A DNA stretch of 32,990 nt. Source: Synergistaceae bacterium. Its GTDB lineage: Bacteria > Synergistota > Synergistia > Synergistales > Aminobacteriaceae. The notes below the pieces were generated by a model, which had not been told where the DNA came from, ran no database searches, and was given only the letters and a program-made list of their open reading frames with translations. Of this stretch, positions 6,874-14,997 are shown piece by piece. The stretch is taken from positions 1 through 32,990 of the forward strand of contig JAAYLU010000008.1 in assembly GCA_012521675.1 (NCBI GenBank), in the 5' to 3' direction. The position numbers and the translations under genes are program-made. How positions within the stretch are numbered: position 1 is the first letter of the stretch; the number at the start of each line of letters is the position of its first letter.

Positions 6874-9227
6874 TCCGCTGACTTGAGCGCCGACAGCAGG
6901 TCCAGTTTCACGATCTTCGCATGCACCGCGGCGAACGAGCAGAGTGTCGAGAACAGCACGTTGAGCACGGTGATGACATAGGTCTTTGCATGAAGAATAT
7001 AGGGGAGGCGTATGACCTCCGTGTTCGCCGAGTCGAGTATCAGCTTCGAGAGCCAGGTGCCCAGCAGAAGTCCCGGCCCTGTTGCGAAGAGCGTGAGCAG
7101 CCCAAGCTCGGTCAGCAGTATAACCGTGGCCTCTCGCCTGGTGAAGCCCAGCACGCGGAGAGTGGCAAGAGACCTCGCGCGCTCGGAAAGAGCGACTCTC
7201 GCGCCGTTGTATATCACCCCGAACGCCACAACAAGGGAGAAGAAGTAGTAGACCACCTGCTGAACCCCGACCATCTCCACGGTCATCTTGATGAAACTCT
7301 CTCTCTCGCTCGCCGCGGCGGACACGCTCGCTATGGCCGGAGCACCCTTGACGCTTCTCCAGAAATCTTCCATGCGGGAGTCGTCCACCCTCAGGTACGC
7401 CCCGCTGGAGGTGCCTCTCTCCCCCAGCAGGCGGCGCAGCTCGTCTATCTCCATGTACGCCGCCATCCCCGAGTAGTCCGTAACCAGCCCGGCGACCACG
7501 GCTTCCAGAGTCGGGCGGCTTCCCTCTCGAACATCGACCAGAACATGGTCGCCCGGGGAGACCCCCAGGGCCTCGGCCAACGCCGCGGACAATAGCAGCC
7601 CCGTGCCCGGCAGGTGAACGAGCTCGCCCTTCGCGTCGAGGATTCGACTGTACCTCTGTTCGGCGGGCAAGCCTGTCACCGCTACGCTTCGCTCCGCATG
7701 GCCGTTGCGCATCAGAACCGGGACGGTTCGAAACGGCTCGCAGTCCATCACGCCCGGAAGTCGTGCAACGGCGGGCAGAGCATCCGCTCCCAGCGGCTCC
7801 ACGAACATCACGGTGGCGTCCTGCCGCCGGCTCATGCCCCACTGGAAGTCGACAAGGTAGTCGAGGCCGTCGGCCATCACGCCCGGGAAGACCGGGATGG
7901 AGGCCGCGAGGGCGAGTCCGAGCACCGAGAAGAAGGACTGCCACGGCCTTCTCTCCAGGTTTCGCAACGCAATGCGGCACGACGGCGAGACCAGACTGTG
8001 CAAGCCCAGCTTTTCCATGAAGGACGGCGCGTAGTCCACCGGCGGCTCCGGTCGCATAGCCTCGGCAGGGGGAAGGGACGCTGCCTGGCGCACCGCGCCG
8101 ATCACCCCCAGAAATGCCACCAGCAAGCTCGCGATCATCGCGGGCATCAGGGCGCCCCAGTCGAGCCTCATAGTCAGAGCGGGGAGATTGAAAACGCCCT
8201 GGTAGAGCGGGAGCATGGCCGACGCACCCCAGATTCCCAAGATACCCGCCAGCAGGATCCCAAGGGCGAGAGGGACGACCGCGAACTTCATATAGTGAAT
8301 CGCCGCCGCGAACGACGAGTATCCAAACGCCTTCAGCTGAGCGATCTGCTCCCTCTGAAGCTTCACCAGCCGCGTGAGCGACGCGCTGGTCATGAAGGCC
8401 GCCACTCCAAGGAAGATCAACGGAAAGAGCACGCCGAAGCTCTTAAGTTGCTCGATCTCGTCGTCCAGCAGGCGAGCGGGCCCATGCCCCCCCCTGTCGA
8501 AGGCGGAGAGCCCGCCGTAAGGCAGCAGCAGCCGATCGATCTCGGCCTTGACATCCTCGACGCTCGCGCCCGGCGACAAGCGCACCGCCAGTGTGTTGAA
8601 CGCCCCCGAAAGCCCCAGCGCACGCGACAGCTCCCTCTCGGTCATCCACAGGATCGCGAAGCGCTTCGGGTCGGGCAGCAGTCCCCCGGGAGGGATCTCT
8701 ATAACGTGCTCGGGGGAGATTGCGATTCCGCAGATGCGCAGCCGCCGTCTCATCCCGTGGATAGTTGCGTCAAGCAAATCCCCGAGCTGAAATCCGTGAG
8801 CCTTGGCGAAGGCCTCGTTGACCACGACCTCGTCCCTGCCGCCGTCGTCCGGTGTGCGCCCCGACTTCAGCACAATTCCGTTGAGCCTTCGGGCGCGTCC
8901 CGCGGGTAGAGAGTTCACGAGGCAGCTCACCGGCTCCCTGAAGCCCGGCAGGTCCAGAACCCCCGCCCCCTTTACCCCCGTCTCCACTAGGGCCACACCC
9001 TCCACGCCCGCAATCACCGGCTCCATGTAGACGGGCGCGCGCTTGAGCTCGCAGAACACGTCGGCGAAGGAGGTCTCCCTGTAGTGCCTGTCCTTGACCG
9101 TCTCAAGCGAGGTGTGCAGCGCCCCGGTTATCACCATCATGGCGAAGCCGCACGCCATCACGAACGCCGTGGCGAGAGTCTGCCCCTTCATACCGCGCAG
9201 GTCGCGCAGGAGTTTGAGATCCAGCAT
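6870..9227 (-). CDS. ABC transporter permease with two FtsX domains
   Basis: 785 residues. The N-terminal membrane anchor (ATAFVMACGFAMMVITGAL) is followed by a periplasmic MacB-like domain, then an FtsX block of three helices (about 270-410) containing SFGVLFPLIFLGVAAFMTSA. A second anchor (SFFSVLGLALAASIPVF) precedes a second periplasmic domain and a C-terminal FtsX block (about 660-785). This duplicated layout is that of large LolE/MacB-related exporters that move lipids, peptides or lipoproteins by mechanotransmission. It works with the ATPase upstream and the adaptor downstream. Start choice is uncertain: ATG at 9227, or a TTG at 9233 two codons earlier; both lie a few bases after the ATPase stop and neither has a strong Shine-Dalgarno, so coupled translation is likely. 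The substrate cannot be read from sequence. Confidence 0.88.
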   Translation of the reverse strand: MLDLKLLRDLRGMKGQTLATAFVMACGFAMMVITGALHTSLETVKDRHYRETSFADVFCELKRAPVYMEPVIAGVEGVALVETGVKGAGVLDLPGFREPVSCLVNSLPAGRARRLNGIVLKSGRTPDDGGRDEVVVNEAFAKAHGFQLGDLLDATIHGMRRRLRICGIAISPEHVIEIPPGGLLPDPKRFAILWMTERELSRALGLSGAFNTLAVRLSPGASVEDVKAEIDRLLLPYGGLSAFDRGGHGPARLLDDEIEQLKSFGVLFPLIFLGVAAFMTSASLTRLVKLQREQIAQLKAFGYSSFAAAIHYMKFAVVPLALGILLAGILGIWGASAMLPLYQGVFNLPALTMRLDWGALMPAMIASLLVAFLGVIGAVRQAASLPPAEAMRPEPPVDYAPSFMEKLGLHSLVSPSCRIALRNLERRPWQSFFSVLGLALAASIPVFPGVMADGLDYLVDFQWGMSRRQDATVMFVEPLGADALPAVARLPGVMDCEPFRTVPVLMRNGHAERSVAVTGLPAEQRYSRILDAKGELVHLPGTGLLLSAALAEALGVSPGDHVLVDVREGSRPTLEAVVAGLVTDYSGMAAYMEIDELRRLLGERGTSSGAYLRVDDSRMEDFWRSVKGAPAIASVSAAASERESFIKMTVEMVGVQQVVYYFFSLVVAFGVIYNGARVALSERARSLATLRVLGFTRREATVILLTELGLLTLFATGPGLLLGTWLSKLILDSANTEVIRLPYILHAKTYVITVLNVLFSTLCSFAAVHAKIVKLDLLSALKSAE

Positions 9228-9239
9228 CCGCAACGCGTA

Positions 9240-10007
9240 TCACCATGAGAGAGAGCAAGCGGGCTCTCGGCTTTCGTTCTCCGTTATCGACTGGATGCGC
9301 CCCGCCGACAGGGAGATAACTCGTCCCGCCATCCGAGAGATGACGGAGTTGTGCGTGATCAGCAGTACCAGGGTCCCCAGCTCGCGGTTGACCTTCTCCA
9401 CGGCCTCGAGGACTGTTATGCCTGTGGTGACGTCCAGCGCGCCGGTCGGCTCGTCGCAAAGCAGCACCTCGGGGCGCTTGGCTATGGCCCTGGCTATAGC
9501 CACCCTCTGCTGCTGACCTGCGGAGAGCTGAGACGGGAAGTGGTCCAACCTATCCGACAGGTCCACCAGGTCGAGCGCCTCCTCCGGCGTCATCGGGTCA
9601 TCCGAGATCTCCGTGACCAGAGCCACGTTCTCGCGCGCAGTAAGGCTGGGGATAAGGTTGTACCACTGGAACACGAAGCCGGTCACTCTTCTTCGGAACA
9701 GGGTCAGATCGCGCTCGTCCGCCCCCGAGAGCTCCAAGTCCCTGAAGAAAAGCGTGCCGCCGGTCGGCGTGTCAAGGCCGCCGATGATGTTCAGCAGCGT
9801 GGACTTGCCGCTCCCCGACGCCCCCAGCAGCACAGCCAGCTCTCCCTGAAACAGATCAAGGTCCACGCCGTCGAGCGCGCGCACCTCGGCCTCCGTCCCC
9901 GGGTTGTACACCTTGGTGATGCCGCGCGCCCGGAAGAGCCACTCCCCTGCGAGGCTCACCGCAGCTCGCCCGGGCACGCCGCTCCGAGTGAGGTTTACGC
10001 CCTTCAT
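9240..10007 (-). CDS. LolD/MacB-type ABC transporter ATPase
   Basis: 255 residues with all ATPase motifs in order: Walker [11 protein letters not shown]-loop [13 protein letters not shown], signature LSAGQQQR (Ala in place of the second Gly of LSGGQ), Walker [13 protein letters not shown] and H-loop LITHN. The phrase TRENV-like TARENV after the Q-loop and DEPTGALD place it in the LolD/FtsE/MacB export group. The longer open frame to 10301 belongs to other reading; the ATG at 10007 overlaps the stop of the upstream Cdd1-like gene as ATGA. It energises the FtsX-type permease encoded next. Confidence 0.93.
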   Translation of the reverse strand: MKGVNLTRSGVPGRAAVSLAGEWLFRARGITKVYNPGTEAEVRALDGVDLDLFQGELAVLLGASGSGKSTLLNIIGGLDTPTGGTLFFRDLELSGADERDLTLFRRRVTGFVFQWYNLIPSLTARENVALVTEISDDPMTPEEALDLVDLSDRLDHFPSQLSAGQQQRVAIARAIAKRPEVLLCDEPTGALDVTTGITVLEAVEKVNRELGTLVLLITHNSVISRMAGRVISLSAGRIQSITENESREPACSLSW

Positions 10008-10291
10008 CGGCCGGTCCTTCTCTTTCGTTCCTTCGTGTACTCCCACCACGGCCTCGGCGAGCCTCCATTCATGAAGTCCGTGACCGACATGAACACATCC
10101 ATGACGCAAGGGTCGTGACGAGCCCCGGTTCTCTCGCACAGATCCTCGTACATCTTGAAAGGGCACATGCCCCTGAGATCCTCCGGCTTCCGGACGCCGA
10201 GAAGCAGAAGATCCCTCTCCGTGGCCGGACCCACGTTGGGGAGGTCCGTAAGGCGTTTCACCGCGCCGCGAACGACTCTCTCCGGGTTCAT
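10004..10291 (-). CDS. Cdd1-like helix-hairpin-helix protein
   Basis: 95 residues resembling the Cdd1 (pathogenicity locus) family of small helix-hairpin-helix proteins. The HhH segment [20 protein letters not shown] is followed by [20 protein letters not shown] and then [17 protein letters not shown], matching the family order of HhH, LYERLC-like helix and DRCVLYVF-like helix. HhH motifs usually bind DNA backbone, but no function is established for the family that I know of. ATG at 10291 with GGAGGTGAT just upstream, making it the first gene of the ABC exporter operon; it overlaps the ATPase gene by 4 nt. Why a DNA-binding-type protein leads an exporter operon is unclear. Confidence 0.8.
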   Translation of the reverse strand: MNPERVVRGAVKRLTDLPNVGPATERDLLLLGVRKPEDLRGMCPFKMYEDLCERTGARHDPCVMDVFMSVTDFMNGGSPRPWWEYTKERKRRTGR

Positions 10292-10362
10292 TCCGCATCA
10301 CCTCCCGCAGGGCTGCGACAGCGCCCCGTCCGTATTTCTTTTACAGTCAGCGATCACCGGTT

Positions 10363-10390
10363 ATTATACCCCCATTTTTCATGCAGTCCA
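10363..10390 (-). promoter_or_regulatory. Promoter of the Cdd1-ABC exporter operon
   Basis: Minus strand TGGACT (10390-10385), 16-nt spacer, perfect -10 TATAAT (10368-10363). It is divergent from the leucine promoter about 45 bp away. Confidence 0.6.
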
Positions 10391-10433
10391 TGGGAGAGCG
10401 TCCTTTTCTGTATTATCTTTCTTCGCCCGGCTA

Positions 10434-10462
10434 TTGACATTTTCGTCCATCTCCCTCATAAT
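10434..10462 (+). promoter_or_regulatory. Promoter of the leucine operon
   Basis: Perfect -35 TTGACA (10434-10439), 17-nt spacer, CATAAT (10457-10462). Predicted start near 10469, giving a leader of about 230 nt that holds the leader peptide and the attenuator. Confidence 0.82.
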
Positions 10463-10504
10463 GCTCGGAAATTCGGCGGTGCCGGGGAGAGGGGGAGGAC
10501 AGCG

Positions 10505-10600
10505 ATGATATTCGAGACCACACTCAGCATGAACAAAGCTGCCTCCTTCGACCTGCTCCTCGGACGCCGGTTCCCGCCTGGGACGCCGGCAGCCTGTTAA
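10505..10600 (+). CDS. Leucine-operon leader peptide (attenuation)
   Basis: 31 codons from ATG to TAA, with GGGGGAGG about 6 nt upstream. Codons 17-19 are CTG CTC CTC, three leucines in a row (FDLLLGRR), with one more Leu at codon 7. In leucine starvation a ribosome would stall there. GGTTCC at 10569-10574, inside the peptide gene just after the Leu codons, can pair with GGAACC (10625-10630), the 5' arm of the terminator. That gives a simple antiterminator which is free when the ribosome stalls and covered when it runs on. Peptide, Leu run and terminator are seen; the mechanism is inferred by analogy with enterobacterial leu and ilv leaders. The symbol leuL is not given because sequence homology to the E. 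coli peptide is not visible. Confidence 0.82.
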   Translation: MIFETTLSMNKAASFDLLLGRRFPPGTPAAC

Positions 10601-10618
10601 GCTGCGCATCGGCAACCC

Positions 10619-10659
10619 GAGGCCGGAACCTCTTCAATGGGGTTCCGGCCTCTTTTTTT
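10619..10659 (+). terminator. Attenuator terminator of the leucine operon
   Basis: Perfect 12-bp stem, GAGGCCGGAACC (10619-10630) with GGTTCCGGCCTC (10641-10652), a 10-nt loop and seven T. It lies 18 nt after the leader-peptide stop and 40 nt before leuA, so it must be regulated for leuA to be expressed. Confidence 0.93.
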
Positions 10660-10698
10660 GTACCTTTTTTCAGGAGAAAACGAAAGGAGAGGGGAAAC

Positions 10699-11868
10699 AT
10701 GAGGGATTATGTGCGCATTTTCGACACCACGCTGAGAGACGGGGAGCAGGCGCCCGGGATCAACCTGAACACGGAGGAGAAGCTGCAGATAGCTATGCAG
10801 CTAGCGAGGATGAAGGTGGACATAATAGAGGCGGGCTTTCCTGCGGCGTCGCCGGGGGACTTCGAGGCGGTCAAAGTCGTCGCCGACAGGGTGGAGGGTC
10901 CGATCATCGCCGGGCTGGCGCGCACCAGGAGGGAGGACGTGCAGGCGGCCGCGGCCGCGGTGAAGGGGGCCGGGAGGCCGCGCATACACACCTTCATCGC
11001 AACCAGCCCGATCCACATGGAGTACAAGCTCAAGATGACTCCCGACCAGGTGTTGGCGGAGGTTCGTCGCGCGGTGACCCACGCCCGTGGGCTGGTCGAG
11101 GACGTGGAGTTCTCAGCCGAGGACGCAAGCCGCTCGGACCCGGCCTTCCTGGGGGAGGTCTTCCGCACGGCGATCGAGTGCGGAGCTTCGACACTCAACA
11201 TACCGGACACGGTCGGCTACTCCGTGCCGGAGGAGTTCGGGGAGTTTGTCCGAACGGTCATAGGCGCGGCGGGGGCCCCGGAGGGAGTTATCTGGTCGGT
11301 TCACTGCCACAACGACCTAGGGCTTGCAGTGGCCAACTCGCTGGCGGCTGTGAGGGCCGGGGCGAGGCAGGTGGAGTGCACAGTCAACGGGCTCGGAGAG
11401 CGCGCCGGGAACGCGTCTATGGAGGAGGTGGTCATGGCTCTGCGCACCCGAGGCGACCGGTTCGGCTGCCGCACAGGGATAGACACGACCCGTCTGTGCC
11501 CTGTGAGCTCGCAGGTATCGCGCATGACGGGCTTCCCAGTCCCGCCGAACAAGGCCGTGGTGGGGGACAACGCGTTCGCCCACGAGGCCGGCATCCACCA
11601 GCATGGGGTGCTGTGCAACAGGGAGACCTACGAGATCATGAACCCGGAGGACGTGGGGGCCTCAGGCAGCCGCCTAGTGCTCGGCAAGCACTCGGGCAAG
11701 CACGCCTTCAGGCAGCGCGTGGAGGAGATGGGCTTCACGCTGGACGACGAAAGGCTGAACGAGGCGATGGCGATGTTCAAGTCCCTGTGCGACCGCAAGG
11801 AGATAGTCACCGCCGAGGATCTGGAGGCGATGATCGCCGGCCTGGACGAGAGCGCCAGGGCGGTATAG
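10699..11868 (+). CDS. leuA: 2-isopropylmalate synthase, short form without regulatory domain
   Basis: Condenses acetyl-CoA with 2-oxoisovalerate, first committed step of leucine synthesis. 389 residues: TIM barrel with FDTTLRDGEQAPG (metal and substrate site), HTFIATSPIHMEYKLKM, the metal-binding SVHCHNDLG, NGLGERAGNA and HEAGIHQHG; then the subdomain YEIMNPEDVG to KHSGKHAF. These features favour isopropylmalate synthase over homocitrate or citramalate synthase. Typical bacterial LeuA is about 510 residues and ends with an allosteric LeuA dimer domain that binds leucine; here the protein stops just after the linker helices, so the domain is missing and leucine feedback is probably weak or absent. 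ATG at 10699 follows GAAAGGAGAGGGG. First gene of leuACDB, with leuC 9 nt downstream. Confidence 0.92.
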   Translation: MRDYVRIFDTTLRDGEQAPGINLNTEEKLQIAMQLARMKVDIIEAGFPAASPGDFEAVKVVADRVEGPIIAGLARTRREDVQAAAAAVKGAGRPRIHTFIATSPIHMEYKLKMTPDQVLAEVRRAVTHARGLVEDVEFSAEDASRSDPAFLGEVFRTAIECGASTLNIPDTVGYSVPEEFGEFVRTVIGAAGAPEGVIWSVHCHNDLGLAVANSLAAVRAGARQVECTVNGLGERAGNASMEEVVMALRTRGDRFGCRTGIDTTRLCPVSSQVSRMTGFPVPPNKAVVGDNAFAHEAGIHQHGVLCNRETYEIMNPEDVGASGSRLVLGKHSGKHAFRQRVEEMGFTLDDERLNEAMAMFKSLCDRKEIVTAEDLEAMIAGLDESARAV

Positions 11869-11877
11869 GGCGACGAC

Positions 11878-13137
11878 ATGGGAAGGACAATGGCAAGCGC
11901 GATAATCGCGTCGCATTCGTCGTCGGAGGCCCGCGAGGGGGAGATCTGCAAGGTGAGCGTGGACTTCGCGTTCGCCAACGACATCACAACTCCCCCGGCC
12001 GCCGCCGCCTTCGCGGAGATGGGCGCCGAGAAGGTGTTCGACCGACAGAGGTGCGCGGTGCTGCCGGACCACTTCACCCCGAACAGGGACATAGCCTCCG
12101 CCGAGCAGGCCAAAAGAGGCAGGGAGTTCGCACTGTCGCAGGGGATGCTCTACTGGGAGGTCGGCCGAGTGGGGGTGGAGCACGCATTTCTGCCCGAGTC
12201 CGGCTACATCCTCCCCGGCGACGTGATCGTCGGAGCGGACAGCCACACCTGCACGGGAGGCGCGCTCGGCGCGTTCGCCACAGGCATGGGCAGCACCGAC
12301 CTTGCAGCCGCGTGGGCCCTCGGGGAGACCTGGCTCAGGGTGCCTCCGACGATCAGGGTTCGGTTCGAGGGGGAGCGTCCCTCGTGGGTCACTGGCAAGG
12401 ACATGATCCTCTCCCTGCTCGGGCGGATCGGGGTGCAGGGAGCGCGCTACATGGCGCTGGAGTTCGCGGGCGACGCGATCTCCTCCCTGCCGATGGACGA
12501 CCGTTTCACCATAGCAAACATGGCGGTGGAGGCCGGAGCCAAGGCCGGCCTCTTCCCGCCCGACGAAACGACGCTCGCCTATGCGAAATCGCGCGCCAAA
12601 CGGGCGTTCGAGCCGGTCTGGCCGGACAGAGACGCGCCCTATCTGCGCACGGAGACGCTCGACGTGAGCGAGATGTCGCCCGTCGTCGCTCTGCCTCACT
12701 CGCCCGACAATGTCAGGCCGGCGAGGGAGTGCGGGTCGCCGAAGATCGACCAGGTGTTCATCGGCTCCTGCACCAACGGCAGGCTGGAGGACATAGCCGC
12801 CGCAGCGCGGATCATGAAGGGACGGCGAGTCGCGGATGGTGTCAGGTGCATAGTGATCCCCGCCTCCTACGAGGTATATAATCGTGCCCTGGACCTGGGC
12901 TACCTGCGAATTTTCACCGACGCGGGAGCGGTGGTCTGCACCCCGACCTGCGGGCCCTGCCTGGGCGGTCACATGGGGGTGCTGGCCGCGGGGGAGAGGT
13001 GCGTCTCCACCAGCAACCGAAACTTCACCGGGCGCATGGGAAGCCCGAAGAGCGAGGTCATACTGGCAAGCCCTCTGACCGCCGCCGCCAGCGCGGTCGC
13101 GGGCAGGCTCGTCGACCCGAGAGACGTGGAGGATTAG
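11878..13137 (+). CDS. leuC: 3-isopropylmalate dehydratase large subunit
   Basis: Fe-S subunit of isopropylmalate isomerase. 419 residues, the length of the archaeal/anaerobe-type LeuC rather than the 466-residue enterobacterial form. It shows VGADSHTCTGGALGAFATGMGSTD, FIGSCTNGRLEDI (first cluster Cys) and CTPTCGPCLGGHMGVL (the other two cluster Cys), the aconitase-family 4Fe-4S triad, then STSNRNFTGRMGS. I keep the ATG at 11878 because MGRTMASAII matches the usual LeuC N-terminus; an ATG at 11890 with GGAAGG in front is an alternative. It acts with leuD, 3 nt downstream. Confidence 0.95.
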   Translation: MGRTMASAIIASHSSSEAREGEICKVSVDFAFANDITTPPAAAAFAEMGAEKVFDRQRCAVLPDHFTPNRDIASAEQAKRGREFALSQGMLYWEVGRVGVEHAFLPESGYILPGDVIVGADSHTCTGGALGAFATGMGSTDLAAAWALGETWLRVPPTIRVRFEGERPSWVTGKDMILSLLGRIGVQGARYMALEFAGDAISSLPMDDRFTIANMAVEAGAKAGLFPPDETTLAYAKSRAKRAFEPVWPDRDAPYLRTETLDVSEMSPVVALPHSPDNVRPARECGSPKIDQVFIGSCTNGRLEDIAAAARIMKGRRVADGVRCIVIPASYEVYNRALDLGYLRIFTDAGAVVCTPTCGPCLGGHMGVLAAGERCVSTSNRNFTGRMGSPKSEVILASPLTAAASAVAGRLVDPRDVED

Positions 13138-13140
13138 GAT

Positions 13141-13653
13141 ATGAATAAAGTATCGAGGGGCAGGGCGTGGGTCTTCGGCGAAGATGTGGACACGGACGTC
13201 ATAATCCCGGCGCGGAGACTCGTGTCGGGGGACGAGGCGGAGCTGGGCAGGTACTGCATGGAGGACGAAGACCCGGAGTTCGCCGCCAGGGTCTCTCCGG
13301 GGGACATCATCGTCGCGGGGGAGAATTTCGGCTGCGGGTCGTCCAGGGAGCACGCGCCTCTAGCGATCCGGGGCGCGGGATGCTCGTGCGTGATAGCTTC
13401 GTCCTTTGCGCGCATATTCTTCCGCAACGCGATCAACACCGGTCTGCCGATCTTCGAGTGCCCGGAGGCGGTCGCGTCCGTGCGAGCCGGGGACGAGATC
13501 GAGGCCGATCCGACGGCGGGCGTGATAGTCAACATGCGGAGCGGTGAGACATTTCCGGTCGCGCCCTTTCCGACATTTCTGCAGCAGCTCGTAAAGCGCG
13601 GAGGACTGGCCCCCTACGTGCGCGAGGAGCTTGCGAGGAGGAGACAGGCTTGA
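13141..13653 (+). CDS. leuD: 3-isopropylmalate dehydratase small subunit
   Basis: Swivel-domain partner of LeuC. 170 residues, the short LeuD type that goes with 420-residue LeuC. Motifs are GRAWVFGEDVDTDVIIPAR at the N-terminus and GENFGCGSSREHAP, the substrate loop of the small subunit, followed by ASSFARIFFRNAINTGLP. ATG at 13141, 3 nt after the leuC stop. Its TGA is overlapped by the TTG start of leuB. Confidence 0.95.
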   Translation: MNKVSRGRAWVFGEDVDTDVIIPARRLVSGDEAELGRYCMEDEDPEFAARVSPGDIIVAGENFGCGSSREHAPLAIRGAGCSCVIASSFARIFFRNAINTGLPIFECPEAVASVRAGDEIEADPTAGVIVNMRSGETFPVAPFPTFLQQLVKRGGLAPYVREELARRRQA

Positions 13654-14780
13654 GCGTTAAAAACTACAGGATAGCGCGGATCCCCGGCGACGGAATAGGC
13701 CCCGAGGTGGTGCGCGAGGCGTCGAAGGTGGTGGAGGCGGCGGGTGAGAGGCACTGCTTCCGTGTCGCGTGGGAGGACTACCCGTTCGGCGCGGAGCACT
13801 GGCTGCGCACCGGCGAGACTTTGCCCGACTCGGCGCTCGACGAGATAGGAGGGGCGGACGCGCTTCTGCTCGGCGCCGTCGGCGACCCGCGCGTCAAGCC
13901 GGGCGTGTTGGAGCGCGGCATACTGCTGAGGGTGCGCTTTCACTTCGACCAGTATGCCAACCTGCGCCCCGCGCGCAGCTACCCGAACGTGCCCCTCCCG
14001 GTGCGTCTTCCGTCCGGAGGGAAGCTGGACACTCTCGTGGTGCGCGAGAACACGGAGGATTTCTACATCGGGATAGGTGGCAAGACTCAGGGCGGCAGTC
14101 TGTCGCTCGATCTAGCTGCTCGGCGCGGCCTGTACTCGGTCGTCGGGGGGCTGGAGGGGGGCTTCACCGGCGGTGTGGAGGGAGTATTTCAGCTAGGCGT
14201 TGCCACCGAGCCGGGGATCCGCCGCGTGACGGCGCGTGCCGCCCGAGCCGCGAAGGAGCGAGGGGAGAGCAGGATCGCCCTCGCGACCAAGTCGAACGTC
14301 ATGCCGCAGATATACGGCTTCTGGGAGGAGGTCGCGACGGACGAGGCGGCGCGACATGGAGTCTCCGTGACAGCGGTCAACGCGGACGCCATGTGCTACC
14401 ACCTGGCCCGCACTCCCGACCTGTACGGCGTGATACTAGCTCCGAACATGTTCGGCGACATAGTAAGCGACCTGCTCGCGGGGCTGGCCGGGGGCCTCGG
14501 CACCGCCGCCGGGGCCGACATAGGCGACGGGCTGTCGATGTTCGAACCCGTCCACGGCTCCGCCCCCGACATAGCAGGCACGGGGCGCGCCAACCCGATA
14601 GCCGCCATCCTCACCGCCGCGATGATGCTCGACCACCTGGGCGAGCGGGAGGCCGCCAAACAAGTGGACGAGGCGCTGGCGACCTATCTGTCGCAATCCG
14701 GGCCGAAGCAGTTCCCCTTCGAGTTCGGTGGCGAGGCCAGGACGGCCGCAGTAGGCGACCGGATAGCGGAGGGGGTGTGA
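13650..14780 (+). CDS. leuB: 3-isopropylmalate dehydrogenase (LeuB-type decarboxylating dehydrogenase)
   Basis: Oxidative decarboxylation of 3-isopropylmalate with NAD. 376 residues: IPGDGIGPEVVREA, GAVGDPR, FDQYANLRPARSYP, the active-site Tyr loop, KSNVMPQIYGFWEEV, VNADAMCYHLARTPD, GDIVSDLLAGLAGGLG and FEPVHGSAPDIAGTGRANP. The substrate loop reads VRENTEDFYIGIGG, a form nearer tartrate/malate, isocitrate and homoisocitrate dehydrogenases than the ELTGG loop of enterobacterial LeuB, so the leuB call rests partly on operon position. Start is TTG at 13650, overlapping the leuD TGA as TTGA, with GAGGAGGAG about 7 nt upstream. Last gene of the operon; no clear terminator follows. Confidence 0.85.
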   Translation: MSVKNYRIARIPGDGIGPEVVREASKVVEAAGERHCFRVAWEDYPFGAEHWLRTGETLPDSALDEIGGADALLLGAVGDPRVKPGVLERGILLRVRFHFDQYANLRPARSYPNVPLPVRLPSGGKLDTLVVRENTEDFYIGIGGKTQGGSLSLDLAARRGLYSVVGGLEGGFTGGVEGVFQLGVATEPGIRRVTARAARAAKERGESRIALATKSNVMPQIYGFWEEVATDEAARHGVSVTAVNADAMCYHLARTPDLYGVILAPNMFGDIVSDLLAGLAGGLGTAAGADIGDGLSMFEPVHGSAPDIAGTGRANPIAAILTAAMMLDHLGEREAAKQVDEALATYLSQSGPKQFPFEFGGEARTAAVGDRIAEGV

Positions 14781-14821
14781 ACCGCCCGTATCGCATGTAT
14801 TACCGACCGGTTCGCCGCTCC

Positions 14822-14850
14822 TTGCAAAACCCCTGTCCGGAGCCTATAAT
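14822..14850 (+). promoter_or_regulatory. Promoter upstream of the Rpn-type gene
   Basis: TTGCAA (14822-14827), 17-nt spacer, perfect TATAAT (14845-14850). It leaves a leader of about 140 nt before the chosen ATG at 14998; I see no other element in that leader. Confidence 0.65.
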
Positions 14851-14997
14851 GCAGTAGCGGGATGGAGTTGGATGCACAAGCCGCTCTTTTCGGACAGCAG
14901 GCGGTCGCGATGTTGTGTTGTATCCCTCGTCGCCCGGTATCGTTTAATACCACAATCAGCGCAAAGGGGGCGGAGCGCCATCTCCGAACTGAGAAAG

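Noticed and set aside
6874-7980. Upstream extension of the membrane fusion protein frame
   Set aside because: Lies inside the FtsX permease gene in another frame; the real protein begins at the ATGA overlap at 6873.
9240-10301. ABC ATPase start at 10301
   Set aside because: The region above 10007 encodes the Cdd1-like protein in another frame with its own strong ribosome binding site.
14872-14997. N-terminal extension of the Rpn-type protein
   Set aside because: Basic, Cys- and Arg-rich, unlike the family start, and lies in the leader just downstream of the promoter.
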